Assembly: GCF_002878395.1 (NCBI RefSeq)
Contig: NC_061116.1
Coordinates: forward strand, 125,730,859-125,794,858
From: Capsicum annuum
Lineage: Eukaryota > Streptophyta > Magnoliopsida > Solanales > Solanaceae
DNA length: 64,000 nt
Reading direction: 5' to 3'
Made by a program: the position numbers and the translations under genes. This document shows positions 36,115 to 48,144 of this stretch, one piece after another (within the stretch, counting starts at the first letter, position 1; each line of letters opens with the position of its first letter). The notes under the pieces are model-generated. The model was not told where the DNA came from, did no database searches, and saw only the letters and a list, made by a program, of their open reading frames with translations.

Positions 36115-36465
36115 CTAAACCCTAGAAGCTTCGAATATCAATTTGAGTCGTGGGTCTAGGAAACTTCTTAACCACTGCACTTTTTGTGAATCCACCATAA
36201 TCCCTTCACTAGAAATGACATGAACCAGAAAAGTAAAAGCGTTCAACCAGAATTCATATTTCAAAAAATTAGCATACAACTGCTGCTGCTTCAGGGTCTG
36301 CAACACAATGCAGAGTTGATGGGCATGATCCATCTCACTCTTAGAGTATACCAGAATATCATTTATGAACACAATGATGAATAAATCCAAAAACTGATGG
36401 AAGACTCTATTCATCAAATCCATGAATATTGTTAAAGCATTGGTCAATCTAAAAGACATAACCAA
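36115..36465 (-). pseudogene. Reverse transcriptase fragment of element B
   Basis: MSFRLTNALTIFMDLMNRVF, FINDILVYSKSE and HAHQLCIVLQTLKQQQLYA match gypsy RT. The catalytic box reads FINDI instead of FIDDI, so the enzyme would be inactive even without stops. Confidence 0.85.
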
Positions 36466-37002
36466 AAACTCAAAATACCATACCGGGTATAAAAGGTAGT
36501 CTTAGAAATATCCACCTCCCTAATCTTTAGTTGATGATACCTAGCTCGAACATCAATCTTGGAGAAAAAATTATCACCCTAAAGTTGATCAAACAAATAA
36601 TCTATTCTTAGAAGATGGTACTTATTCTTTACTATCACTTTATTTAGTTATCGGTAATGAATAGACATTCGAGGTAATCATCCTTCTTATGCACAAATAA
36701 AATCGGTGCACCCTATGGAGATACACTAGGACAGATAAAACCCTTATCTAAAATATCCTTTAGTTGCTCCTTAAGATTCTTCAACTCAGCTAGAGCCATT
36801 CTATAGAGGGGAAAGAAATAGGACGAGTGTTCGAAACAAGATCTATCCCAAAATCGATCTTCCTATCTGGAGGAACACTAGGAAGGTCATCAGGAAAGAC
36901 CTTAGAAATTCATTCACCATTGAGATGAAATGTAAGAAGGACCCTCCAAGTTAGAATCTTTAACCAGACGAGATGATAGAGACACCCCTTGGAGATTAAT
37001 CT

Positions 37003-37323
37003 CTAATCTCTAAGATATGATATAAACCTTTTCTTAGGAGCTAGGGAATTACCCTCCCACTCAATAACTAGCTCATTTGGGAATTTAAAAATGACCTTAC
37101 GAGTTTGACAGTCTAGAGAAGCATAGCACGAGTGTAACCAATCCATCCCTAATATGATATCGAAATCAACTATGTATAAATCAAATAGATCCACCAAAGT
37201 CTCCTGACCACCCACAGGCATCACATAACCCCTATAGACTCTCCTAGAAACCACAAAGTCACCCATCGGGGTAGAAATAGAAAAGTGGTTTAAAATATAC
37301 TCGGGACCAAAACCAAAATGCAC
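37003..37323 (-). pseudogene. Retropepsin-like protease fragment of element B
   Basis: The frame LVDLFDLYIVDFDIILGMDW and SCYASLDCQTRKVIFKFPNE is typical of the second half of gypsy proteases. The catalytic DTG-like region would lie upstream and is not visible, because the element is truncated here. Confidence 0.75.
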
Positions 37324-37324
37324 A

Positions 37325-38476
37325 GCTACTCAACCCTCTGTAAGCCCATATTAAATTATTTACACATTCCTAACCATATACCATGGAGTCTCTTTACTAG
37401 GCATTAATTATTGATATCATCATACCAAAATTAGAACTTGAAAGTTAATTACCTTATGCCATATAAACCATTAAACTAAATTAGACACCATCATTTCCAA
37501 TTAACCAAGACCATTTATAATCAAATCATGGCCACCAAGGCCTTTCCAAAACCATATAAAACCAATCAAAACTAATTTATATTTCTTTAACCATTTATGC
37601 AATGCAAAGATTCCAAGGATAATCAAACTATGTGACAAAATAATTCTTATTGATGATTTCACAAATAGGTTGAGGGCATACCATTATCAAAGCAAAAATC
37701 ATCAAATTTGGGGATCAATCATGACCCCCAATTAAATTACCATTCCCATGCACCCATATATGGAAAACCATAATTAAAAAATGAAAAAAACCATAATTAA
37801 ATCATGAGTAACATTAATCGACCATGAACATCCAAAACCCCTAACATTTATTTCAAACCATACGAATACCATAAAAACCATACATTAAAGCATATGCCTT
37901 TAGTAAAATAACAATGAGGGAAGAGTCACATGCTGGAATTACAAAGATTTACGGAGAAAATTGATCCTTAAGCCCTTAGATGACCACTTTAGAAAAACCC
38001 TATCCAGTTTTGCTTGAGAGGATTTTAAGAAGGTAAAGAGAATGTTTAATCTTGAAAAGGGTGGAATGAATGACTAAAAAATATTATAAGGACGTGGGTC
38101 TTAAGGGTTTTGAGTGGGAAATGTCTAAAGTGCCCCCAACTTAAAACTATAAAAAGACCACAGGTGGTTATGAGTTAACCCCTTGACTCGTGACCACAAC
38201 ATACGACCGTACTATTGAGTCGTCACCAAGACAGTGAGTTAGACACCTACAGACACTTCACTATACGACTTTATTACTATATTCGTGACCTGACCATACT
38301 ACTCATATGGTCTAGTGGTATCCAAGATAGAACCTAAGGGATTGGTCACTGGATAACATACCACTCAACCTTACCACTCGTAACCTATCCCTCACAGCTC
38401 TGAGTGAGCCACTCTTACTCAGAGCCAAGTCAAGTAACTAAGTTTTTGATTTGATAAAAGATCAACCAAACGACCA
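37325..38476 (-). mobile_element. Partial 5' LTR of element B
   Basis: From GCTACTCAACC at 37325 the sequence aligns with 32528-33660 of the other LTR. The LTR part nearest the primer site, the primer site, the leader and all of gag are missing, so protease sequence joins LTR directly. The right end is cut by the LTR of E4 at 38477. Confidence 0.8.
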
Positions 38477-39020
38477 TGATATAAGTGAGAGGGCCTCATG
38501 ACCAAGATTTAGAAACAAATAGGAATATTGTGGTCCCTCATGAGAAGATTGGAAGAACGAAGATTGCTCTTTGTTATGCTTTGGGCCTTGGGTTACTTTT
38601 GGGACCAAGTTGCATTTAGGGTCACTTTTGGACCCAAGCTGTCATACGTGGCCTTTGGGCCTATAAATAGTGAAGAATCTCTTTATTTTACACTTAGATG
38701 ATTTTAAATGTACGTTTACACTTAAGAGTGTTCTTATGGAAAATTGTTTGGAGTTTCATTGATTCGTGAAAAACGTGGGTGCTCGAGAATCTATTCCCAT
38801 TTGTGTCCTCGTAAGAGTTTGGTGTTATTGGTAATTGATAGGAAGGTTTTAGGGTTTAATATACCCTTTTGTTGTCCTCTCGTTATCGATTTATGTCAAT
38901 CTTTCTATCTTTTACTTTATCGTTCCATTTCCTTGTTTCCTGATTTTTTTGTGATGATGTATTTAGTTTTTTTACTTTGTTTTTGTGTCATTTCCATTTT
39001 CATAGTTTCTTATCGTGTCA
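38477..39020 (+). mobile_element. 5' LTR of Ty3/gypsy-like element E4 (544 bp)
   Basis: It begins TGATATAAGTG and ends TTATCGTGTCA, followed at once by the primer-binding-like TTTGGTATCATATCC (39021-39035). GGCCTATAAATAGTG at about 38660 is a good TATA-box candidate. Confidence 0.75.
38660..38670 (+). promoter_or_regulatory. TATA box candidate in E4 LTR
   Basis: CTATAAATAG lies about 360 bp before the LTR end, a usual position for the U3/R promoter. Confidence 0.5.
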
Positions 39021-40226
39021 TTTGGTATCATATCCGAGCTTGATTTCGTTCCCACGAAGTTAATCATGGTTCTATTTATGTTGGAAAATCAAAATTCTAA
39101 AAGTATTTCACTATTCACGTTTTTTGTATTTAGATCAAATTTTTAGTCTTTGATTTTGTTTGTTTTCTTGTGTGTTTAGAGTTAGATTCTTATTTCCTTA
39201 CACTATTAGAGTTTAAACCTTGAATTTTGGCATAATCGGAGCTAAATCGGAGGATCTACCATTGTGAGAAGCTCAAGTTTGAAGGTTGAAAGTGGGTGTT
39301 AAAATATGAAATATTTGGTTAAGATTTTTTGGAAAATTATGTTTGGAACTTGGTTAGAAGGTGAAAAATAGCCTAGGTTCAAAATTTCATCACATTCTGA
39401 GCAAGGGTTGAAGAGTTAGAGATTTTTGTGTTCTTGGTGTTCTTGAGGACGATTCAAATCTTTATCTTGAATTTTCTCCAACGGGTGGAGTTTGATCTTA
39501 AAAGGAGGAAGAAAATTTTGGAAAAAGTGTTTTTCCTAATGCATAAAATAAGATTCCAAAGGATATTCCATAAGAGTACAAAGGGGGCTATTAAGAGGGT
39601 AAAAAGGTCATTTATGAAGAGAGGGGCAGGTGAACTGCCTTGCATCTCTGCCCAAGGTGCTCTTGGTCTGCTATAGTAGGTCCAACGCACCTCAAACCAG
39701 TAGAGGGAGGTCCTTCTGCATCTAGGGTGTGTTGGACATGCGCCTCAACATAGAACACCTCAAATTGAGCCCAAATAAGCCCCAACATATCCCGAACACA
39801 ATTCAACACTTCTCCAACATCAATTCAACTTCTCAAACACTTTCATCACTTTAAAAACTCCATTAAATCAGGTTCAAACCATTAATTTCATCTCCTAATC
39901 CCTCTTTTAATTTCTTTGATTCTTGAAACTAATTGACAACTAAACCATAATCTACTTAGTTGTCCAATTAGTTCTTAATTCATTCTTCTTTGTGTCTTGA
40001 TTTCTTGTGTCTTTTCCTTATTTTACCTTTTGTTTTCTTAGTTTAAACACTTAAATTCAATTTCTTCAAACTCTTTTACTTCCTAATAGAGTTATATACG
40101 TTAAGCATCCAAGACCAATAAGTTGAGCTAAATTGTAAGCCAAACCAAATAATTGAATTGAGAGTGTTAATTTCACTAAATTTAACCTTGTTGTTATTTG
40201 TGTTGAGTGTTTTATTCATAAGTATC
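39021..40226 (+). other. Leader region of E4
   Basis: About 1.2 kb of untranslated-looking sequence lies between the primer site and the gag start. The small frames 39428-39676 and the opposite-strand frames show no family resemblance. Confidence 0.5.
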
Positions 40227-40480
40227 ATGGCACCGGGAGATTATACCCTGCCTAGTTCAAGTGGGACAACCCTTAATGATCTCATGGAAGCTATGATAGG
40301 AATGCAACAGAGTATGGATGCTATACATGAAAAGATGTCGGGCCTTAAGGAAGGTAGCAAATATGGATGGAAGGGTGTTGACTTTGGAGGGGAACTCGAA
40401 CAATGGAGGTTCCAATTCGAGCGGGCATACTCAAGAAACTTCTTCCACTGTCTCTCCTAGAACTCTACACCACATAATAC
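40227..40480 (+). pseudogene. E4 gag, piece 1 (N-terminus)
   Basis: ATG at 40227 starts MAPGDYTLPSSSGTTLNDLM, then EAMIGMQQSMDAIHEKMSGL. Later it shifts frame (SRNFFHCLS* against SSTVSPRTLHH). The frame is cut at 40480 by element E5. The next gag piece resumes at about 51748. Confidence 0.65.
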
Positions 40481-41776
40481 TGATCAAGCTATGAAAGATA
40501 GAAATCTACTTAGAGAAGCAAAATCTGAAACAATACAAGAAAGGAAGATAGGTAAATTGACATGAGAAACTACAAGCTATTAAGAACCAATGAGTGTATC
40601 AAACTCAAAGACCCCTAAATTTTATAGAATCAAACACCATTTTCTTATGGGATCGTAAAGGGGATTAGATCCACCTCACAACCACCGTTTCTAAGCAAGG
40701 TTCAACAAATGCTTTTCCAATTACTCAAATACTCCCATGGAGTTCATGAATACATCATGTAAATAATCTTGAAAAACTAAGCTAATGAAATGTCTAAGGC
40801 ACCTATTATATTAGTTGCCTTTGTGATACAAGCCAAATGACCATCTATGCTTTTGAAGACATCACATAAAGACTCAAGACTTGGTCACCTCATGGACACA
40901 AGAACATGCATGGATGACCCGTTTTGAGCATAACATAAAGCAAACCCGTGTATGGAAGATTGCGTAGGGGCTTACCTTTGATGCCAACCCGAGTCCATAA
41001 GTGTTGAAGCATTATCCCTTAGTTTTGGAGCATTGAAGAAGCACTCTTCATTAAGGGTATTTTGGGGATTACGCTTGTTAGAAAGACACTCCATGACCAC
41101 CCCTTTCATTAAGGGTATTTTGTCTATTTTGCTATGTAATAAGCTAGCCTATAAATAGTCTTCTATTAGGTCATTTGCTCTTTAGTTGATTATTGATATT
41201 TGAAAGATTTCTTTTTCTCTCTTTAAGAGTATAGTTTAGGGCTTGGAAAAGCCAAGTAGTGTAGGGCTTGGAAAAGCCATTATTGATCCTTGCTTAGAAA
41301 TGGTGGTTATAAGGCGTAGTTGATTCTCTTAGCGGTCACCGTAAGAATTTGGTGTTGTTATTGCGGGTTTTATAGGTCTTATCATTTGATACACGGTTTG
41401 GTTCCTATTTTTTGTAATCTCGTATATCAAGCTATCTATCTTACCTTATTGCATTTGTTTGTTATCTTATTTCTCTTAGTCTTTATCTCTTTAGGTCATT
41501 CTCTTATCACTTTGCAAAACTACCCTATTACAAAAATAGCCCAAAAGTGGCTATTTCGGAAATAACCCAGAAGGGCTCTTTATTCCTGTGCTAAGGCTTT
41601 CCAAAATGTGTTCCAAGATCCATGTAATTATCCACACATGGGATTGTAGGTTTAAGAGCTCAAAGAAGGTCCTCCTAGTGCGTTGTTGAGCTCTTTGATT
41701 GATCATGGCTCGTACCTCTTTGTGTTGGCCTCGAATGATGTGATCAAAAGCTTTGAAGCCGATCAAGATTGTATCA
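40481..41776 (-). mobile_element. 3' LTR of element E5, interrupted by solo LTR S2
   Basis: It is bounded by TGATCAAGCT (40481) and TTGTATCA (41776). Without S2 and its extra target copy it is about 605 bp and aligns with 51124-51742. The purine tract AAGAATGGGAGGA (minus strand, from about 41789) precedes it. Confidence 0.78.
40824..41509 (+). mobile_element. Solo LTR S2 (686 bp) with perfect target duplication
   Basis: It starts TGATACAAGCC and ends TCTTATCA, flanked by CTTTG at 40819-40823 and 41510-41514. The uninterrupted counterpart of the site is seen in the other E5 LTR (GTTGCCTTTGCAAAACAAG, 51470). Confidence 0.92.
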
Positions 41777-41941
41777 TCCTCCCATTCTTGAAAAGGATTT
41801 AACCTCAAATCCATACCTTGAAAAACAAAGAAAGGACAAGCGAACACAAATTTCTCATCGCATGAGGGTTAGGATTACATACAATCATTCATCATGCCAA
41901 GGTTGCACATACTTGAAATATAACCAGGGATCCTTCAAATG

Positions 41942-42472
41942 TTAGAAACCTATTGAAAGTTGGATATGGAAATCACCAAGAGGTAAGGAAACCATAATGG
42001 TCATAATGGCACCACTAGATCTAAAACGTAAGATTACCTTTACCTTAGGAGCCATAAGACACAATTGCTTCATCACCTCTGTAAAAGACCACATCAAGAG
42101 TGGAGCCTCAATTAATATTAAATTCCATGAAAAGTATATAGCAATGTCACTCAAACAAGTGGACCAACCAACAAATATCCTATCTCTACATAAGGCAAAT
42201 CCAAAACTATCATAGATGTCATCATAATCAAAGAGGTAGTATAGGAAGGAATCAAGTTTAAATACTTCATCCAAGGTGCTATAATCCATAAGAATTTTAT
42301 TTGGTTTAAATAATATAGTACATAAAGCAGACGAGGATGGAATCAAGTCATTTAAGCACATATGACTTCTTCCTTTTAAGCCAATCATCAACTTGGCATC
42401 CACAAGTTGGAATTCATGCAACTTAAGGACAAGTGTGTCAAACAAGGATGCACATGTATAAGCAATACCCAA
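41942..42472 (-). pseudogene. ORF2-like conserved protein, C-terminal part, E5 copy
   Basis: A 176-codon open frame contains DEVFKLDSFLYYLFDYDD, FALCRDRIFVGWSTCLSDI and LLMWSFTEVMKQLCLMAPK. E3 has the same blocks at 6700-7000. The protein is rich in hydrophobic and aromatic residues and has no known catalytic signature. I do not recognise the family. Confidence 0.55.
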
Positions 42473-42894
42473 AGGAGTTATGACATATTTACCCTAGGGT
42501 TCTCAAGGATGGTACCACCTTGGAGAAGGAGGTCATAATCTCTACACACATATTGAAGAAGGGTATCACACAAACCCACAGTAATTTCAAGAGAAGACTC
42601 TCTCCTTGACCTACAAGTAAACTTTAGACGTTGGTGAACTCTCTTGGAGCTTTTCATGGATCCCCTTATTTAAAAACCCTTCATCTTGGTTGAATTTCTA
42701 TTGCTTACGCAAGGTTGGTCCCTCAAGTGGTTTGTGAATCTCCAAGAAAGACTTTCCATCATAGGTAAGGATACCAACACCCTCATTCAAACTTTACTTG
42801 TCATGTGGACCAAGCAATGAGTTGGGTGTTCCAACATCACCATATCCAAATTTTGCACTGGGGTCGAATGGAAATAGTGGTTATAGACATGGGT

Positions 42895-44084
42895 CTAGAC
42901 AACACTCTTTTTCCCTATAGGTTCACCAAAACTAAAACACATACTCTCTTTATTAGTATAATCATCATCAACAGCAAGAAGAGAGTAGAGAAAGTTATCA
43001 CTCAAGTCAACTTTAACTAAGGTATCATTATGTAGATACTCACTATTAGATCCAATATCATCACCATGAGTATTCTCAACAATAGGTTCACACAAAGTAA
43101 AAGAGGAGGATATGTCCAAACAATGGATACTTTCTCTTTCTATGGAAAAATCCTCAAGTAGATACATACTACCACTAACATCAAAGGGATTATTACTTAG
43201 GCCTTAACAAGAAACAAACAATTCATCCTTATAGGTATAAAACAAGGGTGGGGGTGTCATAACAACCACAATCATTTTCAAAGGAACAATCACTTATTGG
43301 GTTTCTTAAACATTCGAGAAAATCAAGTTTATCATCACCCAATTGGTTATTCCTTTCCAAGACCTTACATTCCTTTCCCTTAAAGAGTATTTTTATCTTC
43401 CAAGAAGATATTTCTATCCATAGAAGGAATGTTGTCACACCATAGTGAGTTGGGATATAGGCTATAGCCTTCAAGACAACCTATACCTTCAATATTATTA
43501 TCACCACTAGGTTTATTAGGAGTGATTGTACCATCTTCGAACAAAATGTTATACCTAAAGAGAGAAGGATCTATCTCGAGGAGAAGATTTAGAACATGCA
43601 AGTTCAATCTCTAAAAAGCAACCATCAAGTTCCAAAGAAGTTTCAAACACATAATCATCCATATGAGCAAGGCAATCTGTAGGATCTCTTTAGAAAACAT
43701 ACTCAAGGGGTCACTCCTATCTTCTTGACCAACAGTTTTAAGTTGTTCACACACATACTCAAGTGGTGGACTTATTTCGCACATAAGTTGATCAATACAA
43801 TTTCCCCAAGATAATGTACTATTATTCAACACAATGGCTTCAACTCTAGGTGGACACAAGTCGATCTTTCAAGAAGAGTCAGTTTAGTCATCAATAGGAT
43901 CAACCAGTGTATCCACACTCACAATGGCTTCAACACTAGGTGGACACAAATCAATCTTACAAGAAGAGTTAATTTGGTCATCAATAGGATCAACTTGTGT
44001 GTCTAGACTCACAGCATGTACATCATCAATAAGAGGCAAAGAATCAATAGACTCATATGTGGGTAAGCTACTACTCACACTCAC
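42895..44084 (-). pseudogene. ORF2-like conserved protein, N-terminal part, E5 copy (several frames)
   Basis: Acidic, Ser/Asp-rich fragments (DDQINSSCKIDLCPPSVEAI, DKLDFLECLRNPISDCSFEN) match the E6 frame 47345-47818 (DLLEYLENPSCDCLCEDDF). LDTQVDPIDDQINSSCKIDL and its neighbours are present as a short direct repeat near 43860-44000. Multiple frameshifts. Confidence 0.5.
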
Positions 44085-44571
44085 CTATATTTGAATCAAT
44101 AGACTCATATGTAGGTAAGCTACTAGCCACACAATTATTATTTACATGCATAAAAGTGTAAGAGTTAGCTATTTTACCTTGAAGTTCTTGAGCACATTCT
44201 TCTTTACCTTAGAGTGAAGGTTCTCCACAAGCTTTGGAATCATCTAAGATTATCTTCATAAAATCTTCAAAGGAAATCTTCTCTTTTAGCACCTGTCCTT
44301 CTCTGCTTCCATGTTGGTACCTATATAAATGTCCTTATAAATAAAAGGACAAACAATGTTAGCCTGGTTTGGTGGCAACCCCCTCACTTCGCTTCCCAAA
44401 ACCTTTTTTTTCCTCTTTTGGATTGCCGCTTTACACACCCTTACTCTTCTCAATCTTTTATATCTCACTTTTATTCAGCTTAGAGTAAGTAGCCATCTTT
44501 CTTTGGGATTTGAGAGGGATAGGTGAAAAAATATGGTTTCCCCATTGGTCTAATACAATCTTAGTCCAATT

Positions 44572-44827
44572 TTACACATTCGTGACTCTATGTTGAGCAA
44601 ACCAATCGGCTCCTAAGCATAACTGACTACGTTCCAATGGGATGATGTCACACCAAACCTCTTTATAGTATCCACATCGGGTGAAGAAAACCTTCACTCT
44701 CTCAAAAACCCTCACTCTCTCAAAAACTCTACAGCCACACAAGTAATATGAGAATGATAAGGATTTTTGAAGTATCCCTAGATAGTCAACCAAAGAAGAG
44801 GCGATGTAATTAGCATGATGCCACTTA
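44572..44827 (-). pseudogene. Retropepsin-like fragment of E5
   Basis: ANYIASSLVDYLGI, then YYKEVWCDIIPLERSQLCLG and ADWFAQHRVTNV resemble the region A-S-LVD-LGL ... VWCDVLPMDACHLLLGRPWQ of gypsy proteases. The similarity suggests that E5 descends from a Ty3/gypsy element that has since lost RT and integrase. Confidence 0.5.
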
Positions 44828-45708
44828 TGATAAAAGTCAAATGGCTACCTTAATTTTTGAAGACATGATTGGAGGTCATCATTTAAAGGCTCAAGACTTG
44901 GTCACCCTGAGGGCACAAGAATATGCAAGGAAGACCCGTTTTGAGCACAAGCAAGGCCGTGTGTGGAAGATTGCTTAGAGCATCAAAGACTTGATGACTC
45001 ACGATTTTGGAAAACACTTAATGGGTCATGATTTGGTCATCTTCATTAAGGGTATTTTGGTCACTTCATTGGGTCCAAATGCACTCAATGGCCACCTTAC
45101 CTTTTAAGGGCATTGTTGTTATTTTGCCTTATCTTGTAATAGAATATAAATAGAATATTTTAGGTCTTTTTCTCATTAGTTTTTCATTGATGTAAGACTT
45201 GAAACATTAAACACTTTTAGTTGTAGGGCTTGGAATAGCCACCACACCAAAATGAGGGCAACAAATGTGGATATCACTTGTGTTGCAATATTGCCTTGAG
45301 ACGTTGTATTTAAAGGAGGTAAAGTTCCTCTTGTGTCAACGTAGGAGTTAGGTTAACCGTTGTGTGTAGTGTTAAGGGTCCAAGATTACCATATTCTTGG
45401 ATTCTTAAGATTTATACCAACCAAGGTCTAACTATCTATCCATTTTGTTTATGTTATAATCGTTTGTTTGTGTTCTTGTAATTCAAATCCATTACTTATT
45501 GTTCTTGTTCCATTGTTGTTGTTCTTCGTCTTGTTGTTGTTAACATAGTTTGTTGTTAGCTATTTTTAGGTGATAAACACATCAATACATTGTGTTCTTG
45601 GTGTTGTTTGTTGAATCTGAGTGTGGTCTTCAAAAGGGTCCTCGAATCTTTGATCTTGTGGACTAATTTTGAAGTGTGTTTTGTGTTGTACTTGTAATTG
45701 TTGTTTTA
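44828..45708 (+). mobile_element. 5' LTR of element E6 (881 bp)
   Basis: It starts TGATAAAAGTC and ends TTGTTTTA, directly before the primer site TTTAGTATCAGAGCC (45709-45723). It aligns over its full length with 48145-49001. TATAAATAGAAT near 45148 may be the TATA box. Confidence 0.88.
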
Positions 45709-46885
45709 TTTAGTATCAGAGCCATCTTTTATTTTGTTCTAACAAGATCAATCTTGAGCTTGAGAGTTGAAAAAAAATATAAAATAAAATTCTAGAAAAG
45801 GAGTAATCTGCCCGTTCTTGTTGTTCTTGGCCGAGAAAGTTGTTGTTCTTGTTGTTGTCTTGGCCGAGACATGTTTCTTTGTGACTAAATCTTGTAGTCT
45901 TTTGTTATTTAGAGTGTTTCTAGTGTTGGTTTCTTTCTCACCAACACTAAAAAGTGTCCAAATCTAAGCTTGAACTTGAACTTATTGATGTTGTTAATGT
46001 GAACAAAGTGTGGCTGATTTGATGTTGTTGTCATTCTAAGCCTTGAGCGTGTTGAAGGCCTTGTTGTTGTGGAGTTGGGCGTTGGAATTTGTTGTTGTTC
46101 TTGGAGAATATTGTTGTTGTTATTGTGTTCTTGTTGTTCTTCACCCTTTTCATCTTTTGTTAAAACAAAAAGTGAACATTAGATCCACAAAAGGTGAAAC
46201 ACCAAGTTGTAGTACTTGTTGGTGAAAGACTTGATCACACCACTCAAAAGACTTGACAACCACTTTTCACCTACTTTCCTTGATTTAAGGACCTTGCTTC
46301 AAGGAGAAAGTACCAAGAAGGTCAAGTCTTGTTTTGAACTTGAAAATAAAGCTCCAAGACCAAATTTCCCTCCATTAACCAAATCCACCATTTCCAAATT
46401 GTAGATTGGTCAAGACTTGAAATTGGAGGGTAAAATTTTAACAAAACCGAGGCCAATAGTGGACTACCACATCACTAAATTACTGTTCATGCAACATCAA
46501 CTTTTAGATTTCTTAGTTTCATTTTATTGTTTCTTAGTTTCGTTTGTTGGTTTGAACACTAATTGACGACCTAGTAATCTCCTATTAGCTTGTTAGTTTT
46601 TGTGCCCATTTGTTCGTGTTAGCGTTATTTTGTGCTTTTTTTGTTTTTGAATCGTAGAATTTCTTGGTTCAAGTTTAGACATTATTTCCTTGAGTCTTCA
46701 AACAAAGAATCCATTCCGACCAAGGAGTAGACTCACCCCTTAACTCATCATGAACTACAACTGACTTGCAATACTTATGAATCCAAGTATAAAACGATCA
46801 AGTGTGTGAGAGTGTGGTGAGGTAGTTTCGAACTAACTTGTGTTTTATTTTATAGACTTGTTCTTTTTTTTTAGGTGCAATTACG

Positions 46886-47017
46886 ATGGAACCCGCGGCT
46901 GCAAGTGCTATTTTGGCTATACTTGAAGTCATTACCCATCAATGGGAAGTAATAAATGAAAGGTTGGATCATATGGGAGTTCCAAGGGAGAAAGTGGGCT
47001 ACCCAAACACAAGTTAA
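46886..47017 (+). pseudogene. ORF1-like short protein of E6
   Basis: MEPAAASAILAILEVITHQW and EVINERLDHMGVPREK, 43 codons and stop. Like the E3 and E7 starts, it follows TTTTTTAGGTGCAATTACG-type sequence. It is probably truncated relative to E1/E8 ORF1. Confidence 0.4.
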
Positions 47018-47344
47018 GATAAAGACGGTAGCTCATGTGAGCTACGAGGTAAAAATATTATCCCCTACATCCATATGAACGTAGTTGCGATTTTACCTAG
47101 TGTAGGAGAGCATGAGTCTTCATTTTGTGATACTCTTGATATTGTTAGGTCACGTGAGGACCAAACTCTTGTTGTAGGTACACAAGCACTAGTTGATCCT
47201 TTAGACGACTAAATTGATTCTCCTCATGAGAATGATTTGTGTCCATCTGGTGCTAGCACTTACAACTTGACTAAGGTTTCATTACCAAGTGACGAGAGTA
47301 TTCACACACTAGTTGACCCTTGTGAAAAATAAGGTGACTCTACG

Positions 47345-48144
47345 TTGGTATGTGAATTGCCAACAACTAGTGAGGGTGAGCAAAATGATCAATCAGGCGT
47401 AGATGATCTTGATTTACTTGAATATTTAGAAAACCCGAGTTGTGATTGTCTTTGTGAAGATGATTTTGATTGTGGTAATTTGGCTTCACGTGATGGTTTG
47501 TACGTATGTGAGGACAACTCTTGTGAAAGAGAAGGTGATATGTGCTTAGAAATGCTATCTACTTTGTCTTTATGTGTTTCTTATGTTGGGTATATTCCTA
47601 GTGGAAATTTTGAAACTAGTAGTAAGTGCATGCATGTGAACTCTTTATTTGAAGTTGACTTATGGAACACCTTTCTCAACCCTCTTTTAGTTCATGATAT
47701 TTTCAATAGTGATAAAGAGGGCTTGCCTAATTTCGAGGAAGACACCCTAGGGGAAAGTGAGAGTGGCCGAGACCTAAGCCCTTGGTTACGTCTCCCATCA
47801 ATACCGGTAACTTCTTAGGCTGTGAAGGATGGATAGTTGTTGGCCGGTCCACTTGTTTGAGTGATATTGTTATATGTGTTAGGTGGACTTTACTTTCAAT
47901 TAGGACACTACCCCTTGATGGTGATTCCTTTTGCCAACTTTTTTATAATTTTTTTTTCTAAGTCCCTCATGATTACAACAAAGGATGTGTGGTTATATCT
48001 CAAGTATGTACCTCCTTGTCATATTGATGTTGTTTATTGTACTAGCTCTAACCCTCATGTCATAAGGATGTGGTGCTTGTTTGTCTTCTCTTTGTTCTTG
48101 CAAGGTTTGGATTCGAGGTCGAATCCTTTTCAAGAAGGGAATGA
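47345..48144 (+). pseudogene. ORF2-like conserved protein, E6 copy
   Basis: The open part 47345-47818 has CELPTTSEGEQNDQSGVDDL and DLLEYLENPSCDCLCEDDFD, then NSLFEVDLWNTFLNPLL. After a break, 47861-48144 continues with KDVWLYLKYVPPCHIDVVYC and LDSRSNPFQEGNDD just before the purine tract. The ending DLRSNPFQEGENDT is also how many gypsy polyproteins end, as I recall. Upstream at 47200-47340 the block CPSGASTYNLTKVSLPSDES is present with stops. Confidence 0.5.

Larger units (their letters stand above)
34064..37323 (-). pseudogene. Ty3/gypsy (Del/Tekay-like chromovirus) pol polyprotein remnant of element B
   Basis: Domains on the minus strand are in the gypsy order protease, RT, RNase H, integrase, C-terminal domain. 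Protease is 37323-37003 (IILGMDWL), RT 36900-36115 (FINDILVYS), RNase H 36064-35720 ([16 protein letters not shown]) and integrase 35335-34770. The integrase zinc-binding part has H-H-C-C (AHESCYAIHPSS; CMVCQQVK) and the core keeps D, D and E (MDFIIRL, SDRGTQF, GQAERTI). The C-terminal part 34738-34064 has VGDRVFLKVSS and WRNHKVEEATWK. Many stops and frameshifts separate these frames. The first Asp of the RT xDD motif is Asn. No gag is left. Confidence 0.9.
41777..44827 (-). mobile_element. 3' internal region of element E5
   Basis: The minus-strand internal sequence carries, in 5'-3' order, a protease-like fragment (44793-44572), then ORF2-like fragments (44084-42895, 42472-41942). It is separated from E5's gag part (49002-49879) by the insertion of E6 at 44828-49001. 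Confidence 0.7.
45709..48144 (+). mobile_element. Internal region of element E6
   Basis: It holds the primer site, a 1.2 kb leader, a small ORF1 (46886-47017), ORF2-like frames (about 47140-48140) and the purine tract AAGAAGGGAATGA ending at 48144. No RT, RNase H or integrase motifs are seen, so it depends on enzymes from another element. Total length with LTRs is 4174 bp. Confidence 0.8.

Noticed and set aside
39428..39809. Open frames on both strands in the E4 leader
   Set aside because: No similarity to any retroelement domain and both strands are open over the same place; likely chance.
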